37,301 nucleotides of DNA from an uncultured Blautia sp. (GTDB taxonomy: Bacteria; Bacillota; Clostridia; Lachnospirales; Lachnospiraceae), in contig CALIZJ010000123.1 of assembly GCA_938028845.1 (NCBI GenBank), positions 1-37,301 on the forward strand, given 5' to 3'. The notes below the pieces were generated by a model. That model was given only the letters and a program-made list of their open reading frames with translations, was not told the DNA's origin and did not search any database. Positions 1-8,440 of the stretch are shown in pieces (within the stretch, counting starts at the first letter, position 1; every line of letters starts with the position of its first letter). The position numbers and the translations under genes were made by a program.

Positions 1-57
1 GACAGAGCGGAAGAGGCTAGGCGGGTAGTGGAAAGGATGGGGATGGAGTTAAAGTGA
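1..57 (+). CDS. 3' end of an unidentified protein (partial)
   Basis: The first 18 codons are open in frame 1 and end at a TGA at 55-57. The encoded tail, rich in Arg and Glu and ending in VERMGMELK, looks like a C-terminal amphipathic helix. The gene begins outside the window, so no family can be named. It converges on the NCS2 permease gene, with a hairpin between the two. Its reality rests only on the open frame and the sensible amino-acid composition. Confidence 0.45.
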   Translation, partial: DRAEEARRVVERMGMELK

Positions 58-93
58 ACTGCGGAAAAATGTTTATAAATAAAGGCAAAAACA

Positions 94-123
94 AGGGGAC
101 ATGCCGCATATGGCATGTCCCTT
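94..123 (-). terminator. Intrinsic terminator of the NCS2 permease gene
   Basis: A perfect 10-bp stem (GGGACATGCC at 96-105 with GGCATGTCCC at 112-121) closes a 6-nt loop and extends by a G-U and an A-U pair. Read on the minus strand it is followed by a T-rich stretch (TTGTTTTTG), as expected for a Rho-independent terminator after the permease stop. It may also stop the incoming plus-strand gene, though the plus-side tail is poor in T. Confidence 0.8.
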
Positions 124-139
124 CGTAAAACTTATATCA

Positions 140-1468
140 TCAGGATGCAGGTGAATCATCCTCCGGAACGATCAGGTTCAGAAGGAATACAATGAGGAAG
201 GACACCATAAGAGAGCTTCCAAGGATATTCTGAACAAGCTGAGGACAGAACTGCAGGATGTCCGGTACGGCATCAATGCCGATACCAATGGCAAGAGCGA
301 TTCCTACAATCATCTTATTGCGGTAGTTCATAGGTTGTTCATTGAGAAGCTGGATACCGGACATGGTGATGGCTGCAAACACTGTGACGGTAGCACCGCC
401 TAAAACGGGCTGAGGAATGGTGGTCATCAAAGCGCCGAATTTAGGGCAAATGCCGGCAGCAAGCATGATTGCGCCAACGATGAGGAAAACACGTTTGGCA
501 ACGACTTTTGTAGTACAGATCAAACCTACATTCTGGCTGTATGGGTCTGTGGGAAGACCGCCGATTACGGCACCGATCATACCGCAGATGGACTGGCCTT
601 TAATGGCGCCGCCTAATTCCTTATCAGTTGCCTCGCGTCCGAATCCGCCCATTGCTGTAGAAGAAACATCTCCGATAGTCTGTACTGCCTGGACGATATA
701 CATCAGTACCATCATGATAATGGCATCAGGGTGAAATTCCAGTCCAAAGTGGAAAGGAATGGGAATGGAGATCAGTCCGGCCTGGTTAACTTCAGAAAAG
801 TCTATGATCCCGCCCATAAACAAAGCAATCACATAGCCGACCACAATACCGATGAGCATACCGGAAACATGAATGTATCCTTTGCCGAAAAGGCTGCAGG
901 CAAGGGTAACGGCAAGGGTGACGCCTGCAAGGATCCAGAACTGGGCGGAACCAAAGGTACCGTCCGCTTTTGCACCGGAACCGCCGCCCATGTAGTTGAT
1001 AGCGGTCTCATACAGGGACAAACCGATGCTGAGAACTACCGTACCGCTGACGATTGGCGGGAAAAAACGGCGTATCTTTCCCATAAACATACCGATAAAG
1101 ATTGACAGAAAGCCGGCTACTAACTGAGAGCCAAAGATAGCAGCAATTCCGTACTGCTGTCCGATCATGGTCAGGATAGGCATGTAAGCAAATGCCACTC
1201 CCATTACGTTAGGCATTCCCATACCAAATCCCAGGACCGGATAAAGCTGAAGCAAAGTAGTGATGCCGCCGATGATCATAGCCGCCTGGGTGAGCATGAT
1301 CTGGTCTGCCGCAGAAAGGCCAAGAGTGCTGGCAATAAGCATGGGCGGGGTGATATTGCCGACCAGCATAGCCAGTACGTGCTGCATAGCCTGGGGAAAG
1401 GCCTGTCCGAAGGTTGGCTTGCCGTCGAGCTTAAAAAGCTCGCTGGCAGAAGTTTTCTCTTTTTGCAT
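140..1468 (-). CDS. NCS2 family nucleobase permease (xanthine/uracil/urate type)
   Basis: This is an integral membrane nucleobase:cation symporter of 442 residues, a normal length for the NCS2 family, with about 12-14 hydrophobic segments. The family signature is visible as QNVGLICTTKVVAKR, matching the conserved Q-N-x-G...T-K pattern of xanthine/urate permeases, and the substrate-loop region is GGFGREATDKELGG. Such carriers import free purines or pyrimidines with protons or sodium. The ATG at 1468 has a strong GGGAGG ribosome binding site. A predicted promoter 25-60 bp upstream would give a very short leader, and no purine riboswitch is visible in it. The gene is divergent from the MerR regulator. 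The exact substrate cannot be read from sequence; xanthine or urate is favoured, in line with the salvage genes elsewhere in the window. Confidence 0.9.
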   Translation of the reverse strand: MQKEKTSASELFKLDGKPTFGQAFPQAMQHVLAMLVGNITPPMLIASTLGLSAADQIMLTQAAMIIGGITTLLQLYPVLGFGMGMPNVMGVAFAYMPILTMIGQQYGIAAIFGSQLVAGFLSIFIGMFMGKIRRFFPPIVSGTVVLSIGLSLYETAINYMGGGSGAKADGTFGSAQFWILAGVTLAVTLACSLFGKGYIHVSGMLIGIVVGYVIALFMGGIIDFSEVNQAGLISIPIPFHFGLEFHPDAIIMMVLMYIVQAVQTIGDVSSTAMGGFGREATDKELGGAIKGQSICGMIGAVIGGLPTDPYSQNVGLICTTKVVAKRVFLIVGAIMLAAGICPKFGALMTTIPQPVLGGATVTVFAAITMSGIQLLNEQPMNYRNKMIVGIALAIGIGIDAVPDILQFCPQLVQNILGSSLMVSFLIVFLLNLIVPEDDSPAS

Positions 1469-1498
1469 GGATAAATCCTCCCTCTTTTTTATCCTCTT

Positions 1499-1527
1499 AT
1501 GATAGCAGACGGAGGGTGGGCTGTCTA
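1499..1527 (-). promoter_or_regulatory. Predicted sigma-A promoter of the NCS2 permease gene
   Basis: On the minus strand a -35 TAGACA (1527-1522) is separated by exactly 17 bp from a -10 TATCAT (1504-1499). Each differs from consensus at one position. The inferred transcription start is about 24 nt from the start codon. Confidence 0.55.
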
Positions 1528-1605
1528 TGAAAAATTGTTTTATTGTGAGAGATATTCGGTATTTTTGGAGAAAAATATAGTCTTAAGATTTTGGGAAAAT
1601 AAAGA

Positions 1606-1636
1606 TTGACTCTTACGCTGCGTGAGGGTGTATGCT
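1606..1636 (+). promoter_or_regulatory. MerR-type promoter with 19-bp spacer and dyad operator
   Basis: A -35 TTGACT (1606-1611) and a -10 TATGCT (1631-1636) are separated by 19 bp rather than 17. The spacer carries an imperfect dyad centred on CTTACGCTGCGTGAG. An overlong spacer containing the operator is the classic architecture by which MerR family activators twist DNA to open a promoter. The site sits just upstream of the MerR gene and therefore implies autoregulation. Confidence 0.85.
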
Positions 1637-1642
1637 TGGTGT

Positions 1643-1656
1643 AGAAAGCGCTTTCA
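1643..1656. promoter_or_regulatory. Candidate CcpA cre site at the merR-like transcription start
   Basis: AGAAAGCGCTTTCA contains the perfect 12-bp palindrome GAAAGCGCTTTC and agrees with the cre consensus TGWNANCGNTNWCA at all but the first base. It begins 7 bp downstream of the -10 element, covering the expected transcription start, a position from which CcpA normally represses. Confidence 0.6.
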
Positions 1657-1683
1657 GAGGTAAGAAAAACGAGGAGAATTGAC

Positions 1684-2544
1684 ATGAAAACAGTAAAGGA
1701 AGTTTCAAAGCTTACGGGGGTCAGCGTACGTACCCTTCATTATTACGATGAGATAGGTCTGCTGAAACCGGCGCTTGTGAATGAGGCTGGCTATCGGTTT
1801 TATGATGAGGAGAATCTAAAACGTCTGCAGCAAATATTGCTTTTTCGGGAATTTGGCATGCCCTTAAAGGAGATTCAAAGGATTCTGGAGGACCCGGCTC
1901 TGGACAGAATACAGATTTTAAGAGGCCAGCGGCATGTACTGGCACAGAAAAAGATGCATTTGGAACGGCTGCTGTCAAGTGTCGATAGTATTCTGAAAGG
2001 AGAAAAAGAGATGGACTTTACAGTGTTTGGAAAAGAGGATATCGAAGAATTATTTCAGATCTTTGTGAAAAATGCACCAGAGAACATTCTTGCGGCAAAC
2101 ATACAGGATTTTGGAAGCATGGAAGCTTTCCATAAAAATTACGTAGAGAAAACCCTTAAGCTCTATAACCAGCCGGAAACAAAGCAAATTCTTCTGGAAG
2201 CTTATGGGGATAAAGAAGGGCTTCTGGCTTCTGTGAGAAATCCCATGGGGACAGAGGAACTTGATGCCTATCAAAAGAAAACGGACTCTATTGTAAAACG
2301 TTTGGTATTGTGCAGACGGGAAGGAATGTCTGCACAGACATTGGAAGTAAAGGCGCTGATCTGTGAATATGCCCTTGCCACCAAGCAGGTATTCCGACTG
2401 AAAAATGAACGGCAGATCATGATGGGTATAGCTGAAACCTACGAAAATTATGAACAGGCTAGAAGCGTATTTGATAAGCAGTATGGGGAGGATGGGATTG
2501 CAGAATTTTTGGCAGATGCGGTGCGGGAATTTTATGGGGTGTGA
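1684..2544 (+). CDS. MerR family regulator, TipA-like, with TipAS effector domain
   Basis: Residues 1-70 form the MerR winged helix-turn-helix (VKEVSKLTGVSVRTLHYYDE, then GLLKP and the YRFYDEENLKRLQQI wing). A coiled-coil dimerisation helix follows at about 75-110. The C-terminal ~150 residues resemble the TipAS ligand-sensing domain (MEAFHKNYVEKTLKLY pattern). TipAL-type proteins activate their own promoter and export or resistance genes when they bind drug-like ligands. The ATG follows GAGGAG at a normal distance, and the upstream 19-bp-spacer promoter fits autoregulation. The downstream oxidoreductase, 150 bp away with its own likely promoter, may or may not be a target. Length (286 residues) is slightly above the usual TipAL ~250. 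Confidence 0.9.
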   Translation: MKTVKEVSKLTGVSVRTLHYYDEIGLLKPALVNEAGYRFYDEENLKRLQQILLFREFGMPLKEIQRILEDPALDRIQILRGQRHVLAQKKMHLERLLSSVDSILKGEKEMDFTVFGKEDIEELFQIFVKNAPENILAANIQDFGSMEAFHKNYVEKTLKLYNQPETKQILLEAYGDKEGLLASVRNPMGTEELDAYQKKTDSIVKRLVLCRREGMSAQTLEVKALICEYALATKQVFRLKNERQIMMGIAETYENYEQARSVFDKQYGEDGIAEFLADAVREFYGV

Positions 2545-2694
2545 GGCTCATATAAAATAAGAAGACTTTTTCTTTCATATACTGGCGGATAAAGAGGAAA
2601 GAGAGTATACTGAATTTGTATGGAAGCTAAGGGACAGAAGATCCCATTATGACAAAAAAACATTCCCATAAAGAAATGAGGTGCTTTAAACAAC

Positions 2695-3738
2695 ATGAAA
2701 GTAGGATTTCTTGGCGCAGGGCGTATTGCTGTAAAAATGGCTGAGACTTTAAGCGGATTGGAAAAACGGGAAAATATGGTAAGGACCATACAGCAGATGT
2801 ATCCGGAAAGAAAGGCGTCTATGGACGCGGAGTGGATACCCCAGGCGGAACGCTTTGGGGTGGCGGCCAGAGAACTGGCCCGTGCAGAAGCATTTGCAGA
2901 TACCCACGGATTTAAGAAAGCCTATGGCTCTTATGAGGAACTGCTTGCAGATCCGGAAATAGATCTGGTCTATGTGGCATTGCCCCATTCTCATCACTGT
3001 AAATGGACAAAGGCAGCCCTTGAGGCAGGGAAAAACGTGCTGTGTGAGAAAGCGTTTGCCATGAACGAGGAGGAGAGTAAAGAGATGGTGGAAACGGCCC
3101 GTGAGAAGAATCTTCTTCTGGCAGAAGCCATCTGGACCAGATATATGCCCTCCAGAAAAATAATTGACGATATCGTCAAAGGAGGGGAATTGGGAGAGGT
3201 TCATTCTCTTTCTGCAAATCTGGGGTATCCGGTTACCCATAAAGAAAGACTTATGCGTCCTGAGCTTGGCGGCGGCGCTATGCTGGATCTGACGGTTTAT
3301 CCGCTGAATTTTGCAAGCATGGTATTTGGCAATGAGATCAAAGGGATATCCGCTTCCTGTATTATGGACAAAAGCGGGGTAGATGGACAGGAGCAGGTGA
3401 TGATTTCCTATAAAGACGGAAAAATGGCTTCCTTATTTTCTACCATGTATACCATGACAGATCGTACCGGATGGATTTACGGAGAAAAAGGAATACTTGA
3501 AATCCAGAATATTAATAATCCAGAAGCGATACGATTATATAAAACCCTGGACGGAAGTGCACAGGCTGTTAAGGAATATCCTGTCCCTCCTCAGATTTCA
3601 GGGTATGAATATGAGGTCGCTGCCTGTGCCATGGCGCTTATGGATGGAAAAAACGAGTGCCGGGAAATGCCTCACAGTGAAACTCTGGAAATCATGCGCC
3701 AGATGGATGAGATCAGAAGAGGCTGGAAGGCTTTTTAA
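2695..3738 (+). CDS. Gfo/Idh/MocA family NAD(P)-dependent oxidoreductase
   Basis: The N-terminal Rossmann fold starts with VGFLGAGRIA (GxGxxA), followed by LADPEIDLVYVALPHSHH, then LCEKAFAMN (the EKP-like active-site strand with Ala instead of Pro) and AIWTRYMPSRK. The C-terminal half is the beta-sheet substrate domain (LGGGAMLDLTVYPLNFASMVFG). Members oxidise or reduce sugars, inositols and related diols, and the substrate here is unknown. About 30 extra residues, roughly residues 24-54, interrupt the fold between the first helix and the strand VAARELARAEAF. Close relatives continue there directly, and 347 residues is correspondingly long. The ribosome binding site GAGGTG lies 11 nt from the ATG, a little far. 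A terminator follows. Confidence 0.88.
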   Translation: MKVGFLGAGRIAVKMAETLSGLEKRENMVRTIQQMYPERKASMDAEWIPQAERFGVAARELARAEAFADTHGFKKAYGSYEELLADPEIDLVYVALPHSHHCKWTKAALEAGKNVLCEKAFAMNEEESKEMVETAREKNLLLAEAIWTRYMPSRKIIDDIVKGGELGEVHSLSANLGYPVTHKERLMRPELGGGAMLDLTVYPLNFASMVFGNEIKGISASCIMDKSGVDGQEQVMISYKDGKMASLFSTMYTMTDRTGWIYGEKGILEIQNINNPEAIRLYKTLDGSAQAVKEYPVPPQISGYEYEVAACAMALMDGKNECREMPHSETLEIMRQMDEIRRGWKAF

Positions 3739-3830
3739 CGGATAAGAGGACAGGAGAAGAGGCACCCCTGGAAGTTATGACGGAAGCTCTGAGAAAAGAA
3801 TTCTAAGCCAAGGACAGAATTGAGTTAGGA

Positions 3831-3876
3831 TAACAGGCAATGAGGAAGAAACAAAGCTTCATTGCCTGTTATTTTT
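3831..3876 (+). terminator. Intrinsic terminator after the Gfo/Idh/MocA gene
   Basis: A 13-bp perfect stem (TAACAGGCAATGA at 3831-3843 with its complement at 3859-3871) is followed by TTTTTAT. The stretch 3739-3830 before it holds only a short degenerate open frame. Confidence 0.8.
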
Positions 3877-3927
3877 ATGGGCTGTTTATAGACATAGGAT
3901 TTTAAAAGAAAAAGAAATAAGTATTTG

Positions 3928-3956
3928 TTGCCAAAATTTTAGATTTTGTTTATAAT
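3928..3956 (+). promoter_or_regulatory. Predicted sigma-A promoter of the putP-like gene
   Basis: TTGCCA at 3928-3933, a 17-bp spacer and a perfect TATAAT at 3951-3956. This leaves a leader of roughly 90 nt before the start codon at 4056. Confidence 0.8.
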
Positions 3957-4055
3957 TGTTTTTATACTGCAATATGGTAATATTCCATAATTTTGCAATA
4001 ACAGTATCTAATATTTTATTGGGATACTGAAATAAAGGGAAAGGAAAAAAATAAA

Positions 4056-5603
4056 ATGGGAGACACACTACAGATTCTGATCGCCATGATCATATATATG
4101 GCAGCGGTGATCATAATAGGGGTTACTTTCGCCAGAAGAGCGAACGCAAGCTCTGATGCCTATTTTCTGGGCGGGCGAAGCTTAGGACCCTGGGTAACGG
4201 CAATGAGTGCGGAAGCATCGGATATGTCCGGATGGCTTCTTATGGGACTGCCGGGTGTTGCGTACTGGTGCGGCATAGCAGACGCAGCATGGACGGCTAT
4301 CGGCCTGGCTGTGGGAACATACATAAACTGGCTGATTGTTTCCAAAAGGCTGCGCAGATACAGTGTAAAGGCGGGAAACGCTATCACACTGCCGGAATAT
4401 TTTTCCAATCGTTTTCATGAGAAGCGCAAAGTTATCATGACAATTGCGGCAGTATTCATTCTGATCTTTTTTACTGTTTATGCGGCAAGCTGTCTTGTAA
4501 CCTGTGGAAAGCTGTTTTCTACACTTTTTGATATGCCTTATATTCCTATGATGATCGTGGGTGCAGTCTTTGTGCTGGTATATACGATCATAGGAGGATT
4601 TCTTGCAGAGAGTGCTTCCGACTTTATGCAGGCAGTGGTGATGATCATTGCCCTTATCGTGACGGTCTGCGTAGGAACGGCAGCAGCAGGAGGTGTAGGC
4701 GCGGTAATTGAAAATGCGAAATCTATTCCAGGATTTTTGGAATTTTTCGGCATTGCTACACCGGAGGTAGTGGATGGTGTGCAGCAGGTGGTAAATGGAG
4801 AGCCCCAGTTTGGCGCTGCAGGACAGTACAGTATATTGTCAGCGGTATCAAATCTGGCATGGGGGCTTGGATATTTCGGTGTTCCCCAGGTATTGCTCCG
4901 CTTTATGGCTATCCGTGATGAGAAGGAACTTACCCGTTCCCGCCGGATTGCTACGGTGTGGGTAGTGATTTCGTTAACGATCGCGGTATTTATCGGTGTT
5001 GTAGGGCGTACGCTTTATCCTACTGGCCTGACTACTTCTTCAGACGCAGAGAACGTATTCATCCTTTTGGCTACCAATCTCTTCCCGCCTCTTCTTGCAG
5101 GCTTTATTATGGCAGGTATCCTTGCGGCGACGATCAGTTCTTCCGATTCTTATCTGCTGATAGCGGCGTCTGCATTTGCGAAGAATATTTACCAGGGACT
5201 GTTTAAGAAAAAGGCATCGGATAAAGAGGTGTTAAATGTTTCCAGGCTTACACTGTTTTTAATCGCAGTGGTTGCTGTTATTATAGCTCTTGATGAAAAC
5301 AGCGTCATCTTTACGATCGTAAGTTTTGCATGGGCTGGATTTGGAGCGACCTTTGGACCTTTAATGCTCTTTAGTTTATTCTGGAAACGTACTACCCGCG
5401 CAGGTGCTATTGCCGGAATGTTAAGCGGCGCTGCAATGGTATTCATCTGGAATCTGCTGGTTCGCCCGTTAGGCGGCTTATGGGATATTTATGAACTGCT
5501 CCCGGCATTTTTGGTTTCCAGTATTTTTATTGTGGTGGTATCCCTGCTTACGCCGGAACCATCTAAGGAAATTCAAAAAGAGTTCGACGAGGTTAGAGGA
5601 TAA
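4056..5603 (+). CDS. putP: Sodium/proline symporter (PutP-like, SSF family)
   Basis: This is a sodium:solute symporter of 515 residues with about 13 hydrophobic segments. The stretch around residues 50-66 (MSAEASDMSGWLLMGLPG) corresponds to the Na+/proline-binding helix of E. coli PutP, with the Asp and Ser of DMSGW at 56 and 58. The LPEYFSNRF and SSSDSYLLIAASAFAKNIY motifs are also typical of the SSF family. It would import proline with sodium. The ATG follows an AAAGGAA ribosome binding site and the gene has its own promoter and terminator, so it is probably monocistronic. No proline-catabolic gene is adjacent, so proline may serve as osmolyte or Stickland substrate. Confidence 0.9.
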   Translation: MGDTLQILIAMIIYMAAVIIIGVTFARRANASSDAYFLGGRSLGPWVTAMSAEASDMSGWLLMGLPGVAYWCGIADAAWTAIGLAVGTYINWLIVSKRLRRYSVKAGNAITLPEYFSNRFHEKRKVIMTIAAVFILIFFTVYAASCLVTCGKLFSTLFDMPYIPMMIVGAVFVLVYTIIGGFLAESASDFMQAVVMIIALIVTVCVGTAAAGGVGAVIENAKSIPGFLEFFGIATPEVVDGVQQVVNGEPQFGAAGQYSILSAVSNLAWGLGYFGVPQVLLRFMAIRDEKELTRSRRIATVWVVISLTIAVFIGVVGRTLYPTGLTTSSDAENVFILLATNLFPPLLAGFIMAGILAATISSSDSYLLIAASAFAKNIYQGLFKKKASDKEVLNVSRLTLFLIAVVAVIIALDENSVIFTIVSFAWAGFGATFGPLMLFSLFWKRTTRAGAIAGMLSGAAMVFIWNLLVRPLGGLWDIYELLPAFLVSSIFIVVVSLLTPEPSKEIQKEFDEVRG

Positions 5604-5782
5604 ACCTATAGTTTCCTTATGCAGAGGTTAAAGAATGGATCGCCTGGCGGTTTTGTTTTTTACAATTTCGATTATGTGGATATCCAGATAATTGGTGCAA
5701 AGAAGACATGAAAATCCCAGTTGGATGTGGAAAACAGATACTTTGCTATGCATATTGAGCAGGTATATACAAATGAAAAAGA

Positions 5783-5830
5783 AAAGAAGCGGGGTGCGCA
5801 GCCTGTGTGGCTGGCGTACTCCGCTTCTTT
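5783..5830. terminator. Bidirectional terminator between putP-like and MATE genes
   Basis: A perfect outer stem AAAGAAGCGG (5783-5792) / CCGCTTCTTT (5821-5830), with further pairing inside, is T-rich on both exits. It separates two convergent genes. The rest of the 338-bp gap (5604-5941) shows only a weak possible second hairpin around 5838-5900 and no open frame of note. Confidence 0.8.
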
Positions 5831-5941
5831 TATTACAGCAACGCCCCTGGGGAACTTAAAAGGGAGAATAGAAAATTGAACTATTCGCTGTAAGGGGCGC
5901 AGTGCTTTCCTAAAATAAAAGGTAAAGAACTGGCTGTTTAT

Positions 5942-7306
5942 TTAATGCAGGGATGCCTGTATTTGCTGCAGGCAGCGTTTGCGCACAAAGTAATAGCAGA
6001 CCGCCTGCATAAGGATGGTCGCGATCCATGATGCCGGATAGGAGATAAACAGGAAATGCAGGGTTCTGTTTTGCGGGAAAAACACATAAATCCATAAGAT
6101 ACGGGTTCCTACAGTTCCGATAATGGATAAGATCATGGGAACAGCAGAATGTCCGGTTCCACGCAGAGCGCCTGGAAGCAAATCCATGATGCCGCAAAGG
6201 AAATAAGGAACTGTAGTAATGGAAAGTATTTCCAGACCGCACTGGATCACGTTGGCATCTGTGGTGTAGATCGTTAGAATCTGATTTCCGAAAACGTATG
6301 CGCCCACTCCTAAAACAACGGATACTCCTACTGATAAAAAGACACAGTCCATAAGTACCCGGTCCATGCGTTTTGCCTTTCCTACGCTGAAGTTTTGACT
6401 GGTAAAGCTCATACATGCCTGGGTGACTGCATTTACTGCCGCATATAAAAAGCCGAGAATATTATTGGCGGCTGTGTAGCCTGCCATTGCTGTGGCTCCA
6501 AAAGAATTTACAGATGACTGGAGCAGGGCATTGGAGAAATTAATGACGGTGCTCTGAATCCCTGCAGGGATACCCACCTGGAAAATCCGTTTCAGATATA
6601 ATTTTTTAATAGTAAGTTTTGAAAACCGGAGCTGATAGCTGCCCTCTGATTTATAGAGACAGCGGAGCACTAAAATGCAGGAAATCATCTGGGATGTCAC
6701 TGTGCCAATGGCAACACCTGCCACATTCAGAGGAATTACAATTACCAGAAGCAGATCCAGGACTACATTGGCAAGACCTGAGAGTATAAGGAAAGCCAGC
6801 GGCCTTTTTGTATCGCCCACTGCTCTTAAAATGGCAGCTCCATAATTATAAAGCATGAAAAATGGCATGCCCATAAAATAGATTCTCATATAAACGGCTG
6901 AAAGGTCGATGACATCATCTGGCGTAGCCATGAGTTCGAGAGCGAATTTGGAAGCAAAAAGTCCCACAAATGCCGTAAGAATCCCGCTGATCAGGGCCAA
7001 AGCGATCGCCGTATGTACTGCCTCTGACATTTCCTTTTTCTGATCTGTGGCGTAATACCGTGCAGCCAGGACATTTGCCCCCAGAGAGATTCCGATAAAC
7101 AGATTTGTAAAAATATTGATCAGCGCAGTAGTGGATCCAACTGCCGCAAGAGACTGGCTTCCGCTGAATCTTCCCACTACAATAATATCCACAGCGTTAA
7201 ACATGAGCTGCAGGATACTAGAGAGCATCAAGGGAAGCGAAAAAGAGATCAGTTTATCCATGATCGATCCGTTACACATGTCTATCTCATATTTACCAGC
7301 TTTCAA
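5942..7306 (-). CDS. MATE family multidrug/metabolite efflux protein
   Basis: The protein has 454 residues, twelve predicted membrane segments and two internally homologous MatE halves. The first begins at ISFSLPLMLSSILQLMFNAVDIIVVGRFSG, the second at LYLKRIFQVGIPAGIQSTVINFSNALLQSSVNSFG. MATE proteins export cationic drugs or metabolites using Na+ or H+. The start is a TTG at 7306, chosen because GGAGGGG lies 7 nt upstream; the next Met (residue 10) has no such site. A predicted promoter lies at 7351-7379, so the gene is transcribed independently of the sugar operon on the same strand. The substrate is unknown. Confidence 0.9.
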   Translation of the reverse strand: MKAGKYEIDMCNGSIMDKLISFSLPLMLSSILQLMFNAVDIIVVGRFSGSQSLAAVGSTTALINIFTNLFIGISLGANVLAARYYATDQKKEMSEAVHTAIALALISGILTAFVGLFASKFALELMATPDDVIDLSAVYMRIYFMGMPFFMLYNYGAAILRAVGDTKRPLAFLILSGLANVVLDLLLVIVIPLNVAGVAIGTVTSQMISCILVLRCLYKSEGSYQLRFSKLTIKKLYLKRIFQVGIPAGIQSTVINFSNALLQSSVNSFGATAMAGYTAANNILGFLYAAVNAVTQACMSFTSQNFSVGKAKRMDRVLMDCVFLSVGVSVVLGVGAYVFGNQILTIYTTDANVIQCGLEILSITTVPYFLCGIMDLLPGALRGTGHSAVPMILSIIGTVGTRILWIYVFFPQNRTLHFLFISYPASWIATILMQAVCYYFVRKRCLQQIQASLH

Positions 7307-7350
7307 TGTACGTCCCCTCCATGTGAAATAATATTGCCCTTCTAATGTTT

Positions 7351-7379
7351 ATCTTACTGCGTTCTTTTTAGGCGGTCAA
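7351..7379 (-). promoter_or_regulatory. Predicted sigma-A promoter of the MATE gene
   Basis: On the minus strand TTGACC (7379-7374), a 17-bp spacer and TAAGAT (7356-7351). It separates the MATE gene from the eroded sugar operon upstream. Confidence 0.6.
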
Positions 7380-7413
7380 TAGGGGAAGAAAAATATTTTT
7401 TACGTATGGAATC

Positions 7414-7552
7414 TTATTTGCCTTTTATCAAAGCCTGGGCAATCTGCAGGTCTGTCTCGTTGGGATTATCCTGGATCATAGTATAGATCTTTTTGATATA
7501 GGCAGGAGCTAATTCTGCAATAGATTCCGGGGAGAAGCCTTTGGCAAGCCAT
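7414..7552 (-). pseudogene. Remnant of an unidentified gene at the end of the sugar ABC operon
   Basis: Right after the second permease lies a textbook start: AAAGGAGG followed by ATG at 7552. The frame of that ATG does not continue as a sensible protein. One base over, a 45-codon frame (LAKGFSPESIAELAPAY..., stop at 7414-7416) looks like a genuine protein C-terminus with a short helix-turn-helix-like helical tail. This suggests a gene whose middle was deleted and whose ends were joined out of frame. The tail weakly recalls the C-termini of Rpn/PD-(D/E)XK putative transposases, but that identification is unsure. Confidence 0.4.
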
Positions 7553-7589
7553 AGTTTCCTCCTTTTTGTAAAACTTCAGTTAGGTGCTT

Positions 7590-8420
7590 TTATCCTTTGA
7601 TCATACCGCTGGCAATACTTTTTTCTACTTTTTCCTGGGCAAGAAGATATACGGTTACAGTAGGGATCATGGAAATGATCACAGCAGCAAAAATAACAGA
7701 GTATAAAACTCCAAAATCACCTTTCAGACTTAAAAGGGCCACGGAAACTGTCCGGAGTGCCCGGTCATTGATGAGTACATTGGCAATCTGAAGCTCATTA
7801 TATGTAAATAAAAAGGTGATAATGGCACATGTTGCCATAGAGGGTTTGACTACAGGTATCATAACCTTCATAATGATTTGGATCAGGCTGCACCCGTCTA
7901 TCATTGCGGCTTCATCTAAATCAGACGGAATTGCTTCGATACTGTTTTTCATAATAAAGAATACCAACGCCATGTTCAGACCAGAGTAGATGATAACCAG
8001 AGTCCAGAGATGATTTTTAAGTCCTGCATTGCTTACCATTTGCACGATCGGTATAATAGCGCTTTGTACCGGAATGGTTAAAGCAGCAATAAATAAGGCT
8101 GAAAAGAATCCTGCAAAAGGAACCTTATGCCGTGCGATTACGTAAGCGGCCATAGTGCATACGATCAGCATGATGGCGATGGCACTGACTGATACCATCA
8201 GGGAGTTAAGAGTAGCTCTTAGAATTCCAGCCATTTTTTCAGCCATTATATAATTTTCAAAGGTTGGCGAAAGTGTAGGAACTAAAAAGTCCTTGAAAAT
8301 TTCACTGTTATCTTTAAAAGAAGAGATAAACGTAAAATATAATGGAAAAATGGCAGTTACAAACCATAGTACAGCGATACCCCAATAAATTATTTTTCCA
8401 GGAGTGATTTTCCGTTTCAT
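7590..8420 (-). CDS. Carbohydrate ABC transporter permease (MalG/CUT1 type)
   Basis: The protein has 276 residues and six membrane segments. The EAA loop that docks on the ATPase is clear at about residues 170-193 (EAAMIDGCSLIQIIMKVMIPVVKPS). The RBS AGAGGTG precedes the ATG at 8420. It follows the partner permease by about 20 nt and so belongs to the same operon. CUT1 permeases move oligosaccharides or sugar derivatives using a shared MsmK-type ATPase encoded elsewhere. No ATPase gene is in this operon, and the solute-binding protein has been deleted, so transport is probably dead here unless another binding protein substitutes. Confidence 0.9.
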   Translation of the reverse strand: MKRKITPGKIIYWGIAVLWFVTAIFPLYFTFISSFKDNSEIFKDFLVPTLSPTFENYIMAEKMAGILRATLNSLMVSVSAIAIMLIVCTMAAYVIARHKVPFAGFFSALFIAALTIPVQSAIIPIVQMVSNAGLKNHLWTLVIIYSGLNMALVFFIMKNSIEAIPSDLDEAAMIDGCSLIQIIMKVMIPVVKPSMATCAIITFLFTYNELQIANVLINDRALRTVSVALLSLKGDFGVLYSVIFAAVIISMIPTVTVYLLAQEKVEKSIASGMIKG

Positions 8421-8440
8421 TTTGTTTCACCTCTCTTTTA

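Noticed and set aside
1469..1683. Possible purine riboswitch upstream of the NCS2 permease
   Set aside because: The predicted leader is only about 24 nt, and no conserved purine-riboswitch core was found in the gap.
3739..3806. Short open frame after the Gfo/Idh/MocA gene ending EVMTEALRKEF-stop
   Set aside because: No start codon or ribosome binding site and only about 22 codons; it may be a degenerate gene end, but there is nothing to identify it.
5838..5903. CGCCCCT and AGGGGCG arms suggesting a second hairpin between putP-like and MATE genes
   Set aside because: The arms are far apart and short, and a much better bidirectional terminator is already present at 5783-5830.
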